Positions 24,801-33,222 of a DNA stretch of 64,000 nt are shown here, piece after piece. This DNA is from Dyadobacter sp. CY356 (GTDB taxonomy: Bacteria > Bacteroidota > Bacteroidia > Cytophagales > Spirosomataceae), in NCBI RefSeq assembly GCF_021440195.1, contig NZ_JAJTSZ010000001.1, positions 124,001 to 188,000 of the forward strand. Reading direction: 5' to 3'. Position 1 is the stretch's first letter, and the number at the start of each line of letters is the position of its first letter. The notes beneath the pieces are model-generated. The model worked only from the letters and a program-made list of their open reading frames with translations. It did not search any database and was not told the DNA's origin. Made by a program: the position numbers and the translations under genes.

Positions 24801-26165
24801 ATGTTTAGATCAGAAAAAAATAGTGATGACAGCCGCCGTAAAGCGCTGAAATTATTAGCTGCCGGTTCAACAGCCGGCCTGTTTTCATTGTTTGAAAGTC
24901 CGGCTGCACGTGCTGAAAAATATGAGACACCAGCTTATGCAAAAGCAATGGCACCGGTAACAATAAAAAGTGTAAGAGCAATTACTACGGCACCGGGAGG
25001 CTCCAATCTGGTTATCGTAAAAGTGGAAACTTCCGAGCCTGGTTTGTATGGTTTAGGCTGTGCCACCTTTACACAGAGAGCGCTGGTGGTAATACCTGCG
25101 ATCAATGTTTACCTTAATGAATTTTGCGTGGGAAAGGATGTTGACAACATTGAAGATATGTGGCAATCGACTTACGTAAGTTCTTACTGGCGGAATGGCC
25201 CAGTGCTTAATAACGCGCTTTCCGGCCTTGATCAGGCATTGTGGGACATAAAAGGAAAACGCGCCAAAATGCCGGTTCACCAGCTTTTGGGTGGAAAAGC
25301 GCGCATTGCTGTCGAAACTTATACACATGCGAGCGGCCCGACGCCGGAAGCGGTTGCTGATAAAGTGCAGCAGTATATGTCCGAAGGTTTCCGTCATATC
25401 CGGATTCAGCAAGGCGGTTACGGCGGGGTAGGGGCGATAGACGAAATTAAACCGGATTTCAAAACAGCCGGTTTCGGCCGTTCAACAGACGATTTCAGTG
25501 ATCAGCGTACTTACCTGAAACGCGTACCAAAAATGTTTGATATTGTAAGAAAAAGATGTGGTGAGGATATCGAATTGTTACATGATATGCACGAGTTGGT
25601 AGAGCCCATGGATGCCATCAATATGATCAAAGGTCTGGAAGAATACCGTCCTTATTTTGTTGAAGATCCGTTTTCTCCTGAAAATATGGGCTGGTTCAGG
25701 CAGCTTCGCCAAAGCACTACGGTACCGATCGCGATGGGGGAATTGTTTAACAACATCAACGAATTCCGCGAACCGATGGCGCATCAGTTGTTTGATTATA
25801 TCCGCTGCCACGTTTCTCAGCTAGGCGGAATTACACCGGCTATGAAAGTGGCGCGTTTGGGCGAATGGTTTAATGTAAAAACGGCCTGGCACGGTCCGGG
25901 AGATACTTCTCCGGTTGGCCATGCTGCCAATAATAATATTGATATCGCGATCTGGAACTTCGGAATTCAGGAATCTCAGAAGTTTAGCGAAAAGGTGCAG
26001 GAAGTTTTTCCGGGCTGCCCGACAATTAAGAATGGGTACTATTATGTCAATGAAACACCCGGACTTGGTATTGATATAAACGAAAAAGAAGCAGCAAAAT
26101 ATCCGATTAGCTCTAAATCCAGGTGGACAGTCAGGAAAAGTGACGGAACTTTGTTGAAACCTTAA
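24801..26165 (+). CDS. Enolase-superfamily dehydratase (RspA/mannonate dehydratase-like) with Tat signal
   Basis: 454 aa. The N-terminus SRRKALKLLAAGSTAGLF has paired arginines (R12, R13) ahead of a hydrophobic stretch and an ARA cleavage-like site, a Tat signal, so a folded enzyme would be exported. The mature part is a mandelate racemase/muconate lactonizing type barrel. Metal ligands are D262 (LLHDMHELVEP), E288 (FVEDPFSPENM) and E314 (MGELFNNINE). The TAWHGPGDTSPVGHAANN loop resembles RspA/ManD mannonate and gluconate dehydratases. The most likely reaction is loss of water from an aldonic acid to a 2-keto-3-deoxy acid. The specific acid cannot be told. It is the last gene of the exported-enzyme run. 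Confidence 0.85.
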   Translation: MFRSEKNSDDSRRKALKLLAAGSTAGLFSLFESPAARAEKYETPAYAKAMAPVTIKSVRAITTAPGGSNLVIVKVETSEPGLYGLGCATFTQRALVVIPAINVYLNEFCVGKDVDNIEDMWQSTYVSSYWRNGPVLNNALSGLDQALWDIKGKRAKMPVHQLLGGKARIAVETYTHASGPTPEAVADKVQQYMSEGFRHIRIQQGGYGGVGAIDEIKPDFKTAGFGRSTDDFSDQRTYLKRVPKMFDIVRKRCGEDIELLHDMHELVEPMDAINMIKGLEEYRPYFVEDPFSPENMGWFRQLRQSTTVPIAMGELFNNINEFREPMAHQLFDYIRCHVSQLGGITPAMKVARLGEWFNVKTAWHGPGDTSPVGHAANNNIDIAIWNFGIQESQKFSEKVQEVFPGCPTIKNGYYYVNETPGLGIDINEKEAAKYPISSKSRWTVRKSDGTLLKP

Positions 26166-26309
26166 TTTAAAAATATCCGGTTATGATGAATGCCGGGGAT
26201 CATTGTTCAATGTTGTCATTAATTTCAAATTTTATTGAAATTGTTAAAAAAATTATTCAAAAAACACCGTTGTTAATCGTTTATTAAGATTTTCTTAAGG
26301 CCGTCAATC

Positions 26310-26317
26310 TATGTTTG
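26310..26317 (+). promoter_or_regulatory. Possible -7 box upstream of the sigma factor
   Basis: TATGTTTG matches TAnnTTTG exactly, 35 bp before the ATG at 26353. No TTTG-type -33 box lies 19-21 bp upstream, so the promoter is weak or activated. Confidence 0.3.
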
Positions 26318-26352
26318 CCAGCGTTAATTATTAACCCTTTTGGCAAAATCAT

Positions 26353-26934
26353 ATGAATGACGCAGACTTGTGGAGAAGCTTTCGAAGTGGAGATGATCAC
26401 GCTTTTTCCCTGTTGTATCAGTCTTACATCGAAGTATTGTACAAATATGGACATAAGCTTACTGTCGATTCTGAGTTGGTAGAAGATGCCATCCAGGATA
26501 TGTTTATCGAACTTTGGAATAGTCGTCAGCGGCTGTCAGATACTGATTCTGTCAAATTTTATTTGTTTCGTGTCCTTCGAAGAAAAATTACGCAAAACCC
26601 GTTAGCCAGAAAAACTACGGATTGTGGTGTTGAAGTTATGGATCAAAAGTTCTTTTCAGGTTCTGCGGAGAATCAGCTAATTGCTGCCGAAAGTGAAAAC
26701 ACCAGAAAAAAAATGCTGGGCAGAGCTCTGCTGAAATTACCACCACGCCAGCAGGAGGTTGTTAATCTACGTTTTTTCAATGAATTCAATCACCAGCAAA
26801 TTGCTGATATCATGAATATTTCTATCCAGTCGGTGCATAATACCCTTCAAAAATCCATGAAGGGTTTGCGCGAAATACTTTCCGATTACACCGAAATTAT
26901 TTTAGTCATTACGCTGATTTGTTTATGTAAATGA
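26353..26934 (+). CDS. ECF RNA polymerase sigma factor of a PUL (FecI/CUT type)
   Basis: 193 aa. Region 2 (about 15-80, with YQSYIEVLYKYGHKLTVDSE then EDAIQDMFIELWNSR) and region 4 (about 118-172, LPPRQQEVVNLRF and HQQIADIMNISIQSVHN) are both complete. A hydrophobic C-terminal tail (about 178-193) is common in this group. The gene heads the standard order sigma - FecR - SusC with STN - SusD, so it should be released when the receptor binds its glycan and then transcribe the locus. It lies 188 bp downstream of the enzyme run. Confidence 0.93.
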   Translation: MNDADLWRSFRSGDDHAFSLLYQSYIEVLYKYGHKLTVDSELVEDAIQDMFIELWNSRQRLSDTDSVKFYLFRVLRRKITQNPLARKTTDCGVEVMDQKFFSGSAENQLIAAESENTRKKMLGRALLKLPPRQQEVVNLRFFNEFNHQQIADIMNISIQSVHNTLQKSMKGLREILSDYTEIILVITLICLCK

Positions 26935-27042
26935 GAACCGCTTTTGATATAATTTAAATATTTCAAAAAAAAATTTAATTCTTGGGGTAATCTGTTTCAA
27001 AATCTCCCATTTGATGGATGGATAAGAGAATCAAGATTTTCT

Positions 27043-28050
27043 ATGAATTATTTGTTATTTGAACCGGAGGATTTTGCGCTGGATGAATTTTTCTGCCGGT
27101 GGGTCCTGGAACCCACGCCGGAATCTGAAATTTTCTGGCGTGACTGGTTGAATGATTTCCCCGGCAAGAATAAGGAAATAGAAATTGCAAGACAGTTAGT
27201 TTTGGTAGCAACTTGCGACGACGAGATTTCTCCCTCACAATTAACTATCGACAAAATCTGGGAAGGAATTCAAAATGGAAAGCAAACCAAAGTCAAAGAT
27301 TTTCAGAATATCCGGTTCTGGATGAAACTGGCTGCTGCTATCACCATTTTATGCCTGGCCTTTGCCGGATATTTTTACAAACGTGTTCAAAACCATACTT
27401 ACCGCACTGCATTCGGTGAATCCAGAAGATTGTCATTACCCGACGGTTCGCTGGTAACACTTAACGCTAATTCCAGATTGCGCATCTCAAACCGCTGGGG
27501 CATGGCCAAAGAGCGGGAAGTCTGGATAGAAGGTGAAGCTTTTTTTAGTGTGAATAAATTGAAAAGAAGTGGCGTTCCAGTAAAATTTGTCGTACACACG
27601 CCTGATCTCGATGTTGAAGTAAAAGGTACCGAATTCAATGTCAATACCAGAAAAAACCAGACTCAGGTGGTATTGAGTGAAGGTAGTATCAATCTTCATT
27701 TGTGGGGCATCGAAAAGAAAAATGAAATCCGTATGAAGCCCGGTGATCTGGTAGATTTTTCCCAAAACAATAAAAAACTTTTAGTCCGGCATTTGAAAGA
27801 TGCTTCACCGGTTTTCTCCTGGAAAAATAACCGATGGACTTTAAATGATACGTCCCTGGAAGAAATATCTTCACTGATCAGAGAAACGTATGGCGTAACC
27901 GTTACCATTGAGGAGGATTCTCTGCGACGCAAAAAAATTTGCGGAATAGTCCCTACCGACAATATGGATGATTTGCTCAGCTCGCTTGAAAGTATTTTAC
28001 CCATAACAATTCTGCACTATGAAAACCAATTAATCATCAGGACGCGATAG
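27043..28050 (+). CDS. FecR-family anti-sigma factor
   Basis: 335 aa. A cytoplasmic N-terminal part (about 1-85) that would hold the sigma factor, one transmembrane helix at about 93-112 (MKLAAAITILCLAFAGY), and a periplasmic FecR domain (about 120-230, RLSLPDGSLVTLNANSRLRI and VKGTEFNVN). The C-terminal part (about 260-335) is the DUF4974-like region that contacts the STN domain of the receptor. It follows the sigma gene by 108 bp and precedes SusC by 46 bp. All parts of a sigma-regulating FecR are present. Confidence 0.94.
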   Translation: MNYLLFEPEDFALDEFFCRWVLEPTPESEIFWRDWLNDFPGKNKEIEIARQLVLVATCDDEISPSQLTIDKIWEGIQNGKQTKVKDFQNIRFWMKLAAAITILCLAFAGYFYKRVQNHTYRTAFGESRRLSLPDGSLVTLNANSRLRISNRWGMAKEREVWIEGEAFFSVNKLKRSGVPVKFVVHTPDLDVEVKGTEFNVNTRKNQTQVVLSEGSINLHLWGIEKKNEIRMKPGDLVDFSQNNKKLLVRHLKDASPVFSWKNNRWTLNDTSLEEISSLIRETYGVTVTIEEDSLRRKKICGIVPTDNMDDLLSSLESILPITILHYENQLIIRTR

Positions 28051-28096
28051 TACTAAACTAAATCAAAAATTTTCACTAAAACCTTAATTGAATCCC

Positions 28097-31000
28097 ATGA
28101 AAAAAATTAGTCTACTCATAATGGGACTGACCTGTTTTTGTCATTCCATTGCTGATGCCCAGATATTTGCCCGCGGACAGGTGCCTCAAAAACCGCCTGT
28201 TTCTCAAACGACTTACAGAAGTCTGGATCAGGTTTTGAAAGATCTGGAAAAGAAGCATTCGATTTATTTCATGTATCAAAATGAAAAAATCAAATCGATG
28301 CAGGTTCAGTATCCTTTGAAAGCGGGAGAAGATGTGGATGCCACGCTCGACCGGGTCTTGAAAGCCAATGGACTGGAATATAAAAAACACGGAAAAATTT
28401 ACGCAATCTTTCCAAAAGATGCTGATTCGAATGCTATTAAGGAATTGAAACAGTCGATGAAACATACGCAGGTGCCCGGAAATGAGCCGGAATCCGGTTC
28501 AACTGAAAATCAGCCTTCGGACCAGGCTTCAGAAAACAAATTAATCGGAATAAAAGGTAAAGTTACTGACGAGAAAAACGTCGGTCTGCCGGGCGTTAGT
28601 ATCGTTATCAAGGGTACACAAACCGGAACAACGACAGATGCCGGCGGTGAATATCAGCTTGACATACCGGATGCCCAGGCATCCAGCGCTGTTTTGATTT
28701 TCAGTTTTGTCGGATATGAAAGTCAGGAAGTGGTCGTTGGCAGCAAAACTTCTGTCGATGTGAACCTAAAAGTGAGCGAACGCGGTCTGGATGAGATCGT
28801 TGTGGTAGGTTATGGGGAACAACGCAAAAGTGAAGTAACCGGCGCGACGAGTACTGTTTCTGCCAAAGAAATTGCTAAACGTCCGCTTTCAAGATTGGAA
28901 CAGGCATTGCAGGGAACAACGGCCGGTGTGATGGTCGTGAGCCAGAACGGTCAGCCGGGACAAGGACTTCGTGTGAAAATCCGTGGAGCCAATTCGATCA
29001 CAGGAAGCAATGAGCCACTTTATGTTATTGACGGAAATATTGGTTCAGGTTCCGATGTGAATGTCAATGATGTTGAATCGATCGAAATTTTGAAAGATGC
29101 GGCTTCCACGGCTATTTATGGTTCGAGAGGTTCTAATGGCGTTGTAATGATCACGACAAAGTCCGGGAAATCAGGAAAAATGCAGATCAATCTGGAATCG
29201 TGGGTTCAGCAGGCATCCATTCCAAGAAAACTTAAATTGATGAATGCCTATGATTTTGCCCGTTCAGTAAATGCTCAATTTGTTTCGACCGGAAGTACAG
29301 CGGCATTTAATGAAACGCAACTTCAGGCTTTTAAACAAAATGGCGGTACCGATTGGCAGGACGAATTACACACAAAACCTTTTGTCAAAAATTATCAGCT
29401 GGATGTATCCGGCGGTTCAGATGCGGTCAGATATCGTTTTTCTTTGGGATATCTTGATCAGCCCGGTGTGATTTTGAATCAATCTTACAAAAGGGCCTCT
29501 TTCCGGTCTAATATTGATGCGCGGGTTAATGACAGGATGAATATAAAATTTATTGTAGCAGCGACAATTCCTCAAAATCATAATAACAGTTACGGCGGTG
29601 GTTTGGGTGATCCTTTCAATCAGGCGGTGGAGTGGGACCCGACATCGCCCATCCGTGACCCGGTTACCGGAAATTATATTTCCCATTCATCTTATGCTTC
29701 GATTCAGTTCAATCCGATAGCGCAGGCCAATAACCAAAGGGTTGACAACACGAGCACCAATGTTTCAGGAACGGGAACATTTACGTATAGAATTTTAAAC
29801 GATCTGACTTTTACTTCCACCAATGTCTACTCTCTTGGTTCAGGTTTTGGCCAGCAGGTTTTCGGGCCGGGAACGGGCGCTTATGACTCCAAATCGGATT
29901 ATGCACAGGTGAATGCGAACAGATCTCACAGTTTTCTGAGCAGTAACTTTCTGACGTACAAAAAGAAATTCGGCGATCACTCACTTACTGTGACCGGTTT
30001 GTATGAAGTAATGTCGGGACAAAATACTGAAGTCCAGGCTTTGGCAAAAAACCTGTCAACTTATGCCCTGGGTTATTACAATTTAAGTCTGGGTGGAACA
30101 CAGCAAACTTCTTCAACTTATTCAGCTGACGTTTTGCGGTCTTACATGGGGCGTGTTAATTATTCCTTCAAAGAAAAATATTTCGTAACGGCCAGTATCC
30201 GTACCGATGGCTCATCTCACCTGACAGATAAATACAGCTCCTTCCCATCTGTTGGTGTAAGCTGGAATATTGCTAATGAGGATTTTTTGAAAGATTCAAG
30301 AATTGTTAGTAATCTGAAAGTGAGAGCTTCTTATGGACAAACCGGAAACCAGGCAGTGGCGGCATATTCAACCATTCCGGTAATTTCTACGGGTGGATCT
30401 CAGCCTTCTTATTACTTCGACGGAAGTACGCCAAGCGTGGCAACACCACTCGGTTCGCCGGTTTCTCCTTCATTAAAATGGGAAGTAAAAACATCATATG
30501 ATGTTGGTATCGATGCGGCATTCCTGAACGGCAGACTGACTTTTACGGCAGATGCTTACAAGAATACGATCAACGATCTTTTGTATAATTATCAGGCTCC
30601 GTTTTATCTGGGTGGTGGTACTTACAGCCGTAACATCGGCAGCGTTTCCAACAAAGGTCTGGAATTTGCTTTGGGTGGCACGCCGGTGGTAACTGAAAAT
30701 CTGCGTTGGAATACCAATTTCACAATCGCTTTCAACCGCAACAAAGTGCTTGACCTTGGCGGACTTGATAACGTAATTACCGGCGGAGTTACTAACCAGG
30801 GAATTTTGAAGGTGGGTATGCCGCTGGGCGAATTTTACGGGTTCGATTTTCAGGGAACATGGAAATCAAATGAAGCCGCGCAGGCCGCAGAATTTGGTAT
30901 GAAACCAGGCGATGCAAAATACAGGGATGTGAATGGGGATAAAGCATATACATCCGCGGATTATGTGCCGATTGGAAATGGTACGCCAAAATACAGTTTC

Positions 31001-31486
31001 GGATTTATTAACGACGTTTCTTACAAAGCTTTCACTTTAAGTTTCATGTTCCAGGGAACGCAGGGAAACCAGAAATTCTCCCAGACACAAGCTTATTTGT
31101 GGGGTGGACTGGGTGACATGAAAAACGCAACAACAGTGGAAGCTGTTCCTGAAAATCTATGGTCGCCGGAGCATGAAACCAACAATCCGGCCTGGAGCAA
31201 CACCGGGAAAAACTATAATTTGAGCAGTCGTTATGTATATAACGCAAGTTATATCAAACTGAAAAACGTAGCACTTTCCTACCGCATTCCAACAGATTTG
31301 CTTAGCAAAATCAGAGTGAGAAGTCTGGAAGTATATGTCAGCGGACAAAATCTTTTCATGATCACGCCTTACAAAGGTTATGATCCGGAAGTTGAAAACG
31401 GAAACGATGCCATTTCGCAGGGACAGGAATTCGGGGTTATTCCAAATCCAAGAACTTACACCGTTGGCGTTCGGCTGGGACTATAA
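28097..31486 (+). CDS. SusC-like TonB-dependent receptor with STN domain
   Basis: 1129 aa from ATG 28097; an in-frame TTG at 28088 would add three residues. Order: signal peptide (about 1-21, ending ADA), STN domain (about 42-105, LDQVLKDLEKKHSIYFMYQN), a low-complexity linker, carboxypeptidase-like domain (about 150-230, IKGKVTDEKNVGLPGVSIVI), plug with the SusC motif VVVGYGEQRKSEVTGA, and a large barrel. The STN domain signals to FecR, so this protein both imports oligosaccharide and reports it. It is partnered by the SusD lipoprotein 51 bp downstream. Confidence 0.96.
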   Translation: MKKISLLIMGLTCFCHSIADAQIFARGQVPQKPPVSQTTYRSLDQVLKDLEKKHSIYFMYQNEKIKSMQVQYPLKAGEDVDATLDRVLKANGLEYKKHGKIYAIFPKDADSNAIKELKQSMKHTQVPGNEPESGSTENQPSDQASENKLIGIKGKVTDEKNVGLPGVSIVIKGTQTGTTTDAGGEYQLDIPDAQASSAVLIFSFVGYESQEVVVGSKTSVDVNLKVSERGLDEIVVVGYGEQRKSEVTGATSTVSAKEIAKRPLSRLEQALQGTTAGVMVVSQNGQPGQGLRVKIRGANSITGSNEPLYVIDGNIGSGSDVNVNDVESIEILKDAASTAIYGSRGSNGVVMITTKSGKSGKMQINLESWVQQASIPRKLKLMNAYDFARSVNAQFVSTGSTAAFNETQLQAFKQNGGTDWQDELHTKPFVKNYQLDVSGGSDAVRYRFSLGYLDQPGVILNQSYKRASFRSNIDARVNDRMNIKFIVAATIPQNHNNSYGGGLGDPFNQAVEWDPTSPIRDPVTGNYISHSSYASIQFNPIAQANNQRVDNTSTNVSGTGTFTYRILNDLTFTSTNVYSLGSGFGQQVFGPGTGAYDSKSDYAQVNANRSHSFLSSNFLTYKKKFGDHSLTVTGLYEVMSGQNTEVQALAKNLSTYALGYYNLSLGGTQQTSSTYSADVLRSYMGRVNYSFKEKYFVTASIRTDGSSHLTDKYSSFPSVGVSWNIANEDFLKDSRIVSNLKVRASYGQTGNQAVAAYSTIPVISTGGSQPSYYFDGSTPSVATPLGSPVSPSLKWEVKTSYDVGIDAAFLNGRLTFTADAYKNTINDLLYNYQAPFYLGGGTYSRNIGSVSNKGLEFALGGTPVVTENLRWNTNFTIAFNRNKVLDLGGLDNVITGGVTNQGILKVGMPLGEFYGFDFQGTWKSNEAAQAAEFGMKPGDAKYRDVNGDKAYTSADYVPIGNGTPKYSFGFINDVSYKAFTLSFMFQGTQGNQKFSQTQAYLWGGLGDMKNATTVEAVPENLWSPEHETNNPAWSNTGKNYNLSSRYVYNASYIKLKNVALSYRIPTDLLSKIRVRSLEVYVSGQNLFMITPYKGYDPEVENGNDAISQGQEFGVIPNPRTYTVGVRLGL

Positions 31487-31537
31487 TTCAAACCTTGCGG
31501 TAAACCAATTATTCTAAATTTTATTAAAGAATATAAA

Positions 31538-33061
31538 ATGAAGACAACATATTCCATATTGACAGTGGTCCTTTCCATGATGATTTTCGCCGGGTGCCAG
31601 TCGCTCACCGAAGATCCGAAAGGCACTTTAACACCAGTCACTTATTTCAAAACGCAAAGTGATCTGGATGCCTCGGTTACTGCTATGTATATCCGGCTGG
31701 CCAGAGATGGTGGCTGGGGCTTTACAAGCAAAGAAACGTCGTATTTTGGTTCAGATGATTACACCACAGATCCGGGTTTGAACAAACAGGATATGCGTGA
31801 TTTTGACAAACTGGCGGGCGGTAGTACCAACCAAAGTATGGTTTCGCAATGGCAGGGTCCATGGGAAACGATTTATCAGGCCAACAACGTCATCGCTAAT
31901 TATGATAAAGTAACGTCAACAGCTGAATTGAAAAATGCTTCTGCCGGACAGGCTTATTTTCTAAGAGGCCTTTGTTATTATTATCTGGTAAGAACTTTCG
32001 GGCCTGTACCTGTTATTTTAGGAACAATAGACGTAAATGACCGTCCGCCGAGAGATGAAGTCGATAAGGTTTATGCTGCGGTTGTGAGTGATCTGCAAAT
32101 GGCGAAAACGCTTTTAGGTACCCAACTGGAACAGGGAAAGCCAAATAAATATGCTGCAAGTTCACTTCTGGCTGATGTATACCTGACGATGGCCGGCTGG
32201 CCGCTTAATAAAGTCGAGAATTATGCGCTGGCTGCTTCCGAAGCCAAATCTGTGATTGATGCCAATGTCTACAATTTGAATACGCCTTATGACAAGGTTT
32301 TTTCAACAAACAACAGTTCCGAATCTATCTTTGCCTTGCAATATAACATCGGCGGAGGGCTTCCAAACCGTCGTTTTGGATCAAGTAATATTCCTTTGGA
32401 CGAAGTGGCAGTGGATGGTTCCAGTGGATGGGATGATGTCTATCCTGAAATTGCTTTTTTCGAAAATGCACCAAAATGTACCCGTACGGATCTGACTTTT
32501 TACACTACGTTGAAGTTAAGACAGGAAGATAAAACCACATTCAAACTGGTTCCCTGGAGTTCGGCAGAAACACATGCGCAACATCCGTATTATAAAAAAT
32601 TCAGAGCGGGTTTGAATGGTGACGGGGTTCGGGAAACGGATACGCAGCTGCTATCCATACAGCCAAGTACCAACAAGGCAACGGATATTATTCGTTATCC
32701 TCTTGTTTTGCTATGTTATGCAGAGGCATCCGCCATGGCATCGGCGCCCACAGCGGATAGTTATTCCGCAATCAATCTTGTGCGGAAACGGGCAGGTTTG
32801 CCGGATCTTGCAACGGGACTTTCCCAAACGGCGTTTCGGGATGCCGTAGTTTATGAGCGTGCCTATGAATTTGCCGGGGAATTTGGCGTGAGATGGTTTG
32901 ATATTGTGAGGCTGCAAATGCTGCCTAAAATTATAGCCGCCAGAAATCCGGTTGAAAACCCAATTCCAACAGGTACAAATATCAGCCAGAAATACATAGC
33001 GCCCATTCCGTATACCGAAATGGTAAGGAATCCGGAATGGCAGCAGAATCCGGGATACTAA
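31538..33061 (+). CDS. SusD-like nutrient-binding lipoprotein (RagB/SusD)
   Basis: 507 aa. Lipoprotein signal with lipobox FAGC (cysteine at about residue 20), followed by LTEDPKGTLTPVTYFKTQSD, a typical SusD start. Helical TPR-like repeats scaffold the binding site, and FLRGLCYYYLVRTFGPVPVI and RWFDIVRLQMLPKI are standard family segments. It acts as the outer lid of the SusC barrel at the cell surface. The ligand is unknown; the GH95 enzyme in the same locus suggests a fucosylated or galactose-containing glycan. A strong terminator at 33091-33126 ends the unit. Confidence 0.96.
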   Translation: MKTTYSILTVVLSMMIFAGCQSLTEDPKGTLTPVTYFKTQSDLDASVTAMYIRLARDGGWGFTSKETSYFGSDDYTTDPGLNKQDMRDFDKLAGGSTNQSMVSQWQGPWETIYQANNVIANYDKVTSTAELKNASAGQAYFLRGLCYYYLVRTFGPVPVILGTIDVNDRPPRDEVDKVYAAVVSDLQMAKTLLGTQLEQGKPNKYAASSLLADVYLTMAGWPLNKVENYALAASEAKSVIDANVYNLNTPYDKVFSTNNSSESIFALQYNIGGGLPNRRFGSSNIPLDEVAVDGSSGWDDVYPEIAFFENAPKCTRTDLTFYTTLKLRQEDKTTFKLVPWSSAETHAQHPYYKKFRAGLNGDGVRETDTQLLSIQPSTNKATDIIRYPLVLLCYAEASAMASAPTADSYSAINLVRKRAGLPDLATGLSQTAFRDAVVYERAYEFAGEFGVRWFDIVRLQMLPKIIAARNPVENPIPTGTNISQKYIAPIPYTEMVRNPEWQQNPGY

Positions 33062-33090
33062 ACTGTAAACCGGCATTTTAACAGATCAAT

Positions 33091-33126
33091 AGTTTAATCG
33101 TGCGCAGGCATGGTTAAACTTTTTTC
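33091..33126 (+). terminator. Strong intrinsic terminator closing the SusC/SusD unit
   Basis: A 13-bp stem (33091-33103 with 33108-33120, two G-T pairs) has a GCAG loop and runs directly into five T. Confidence 0.85.
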
Positions 33127-33222
33127 TGTTGATGATGAGCTTTTGGCAATTAGATATTAGGTTTTACATTGGAAATCTGGCTTGAATGAGAATTTTTTTC
33201 GTTGATACGGTTAATTTCAATC

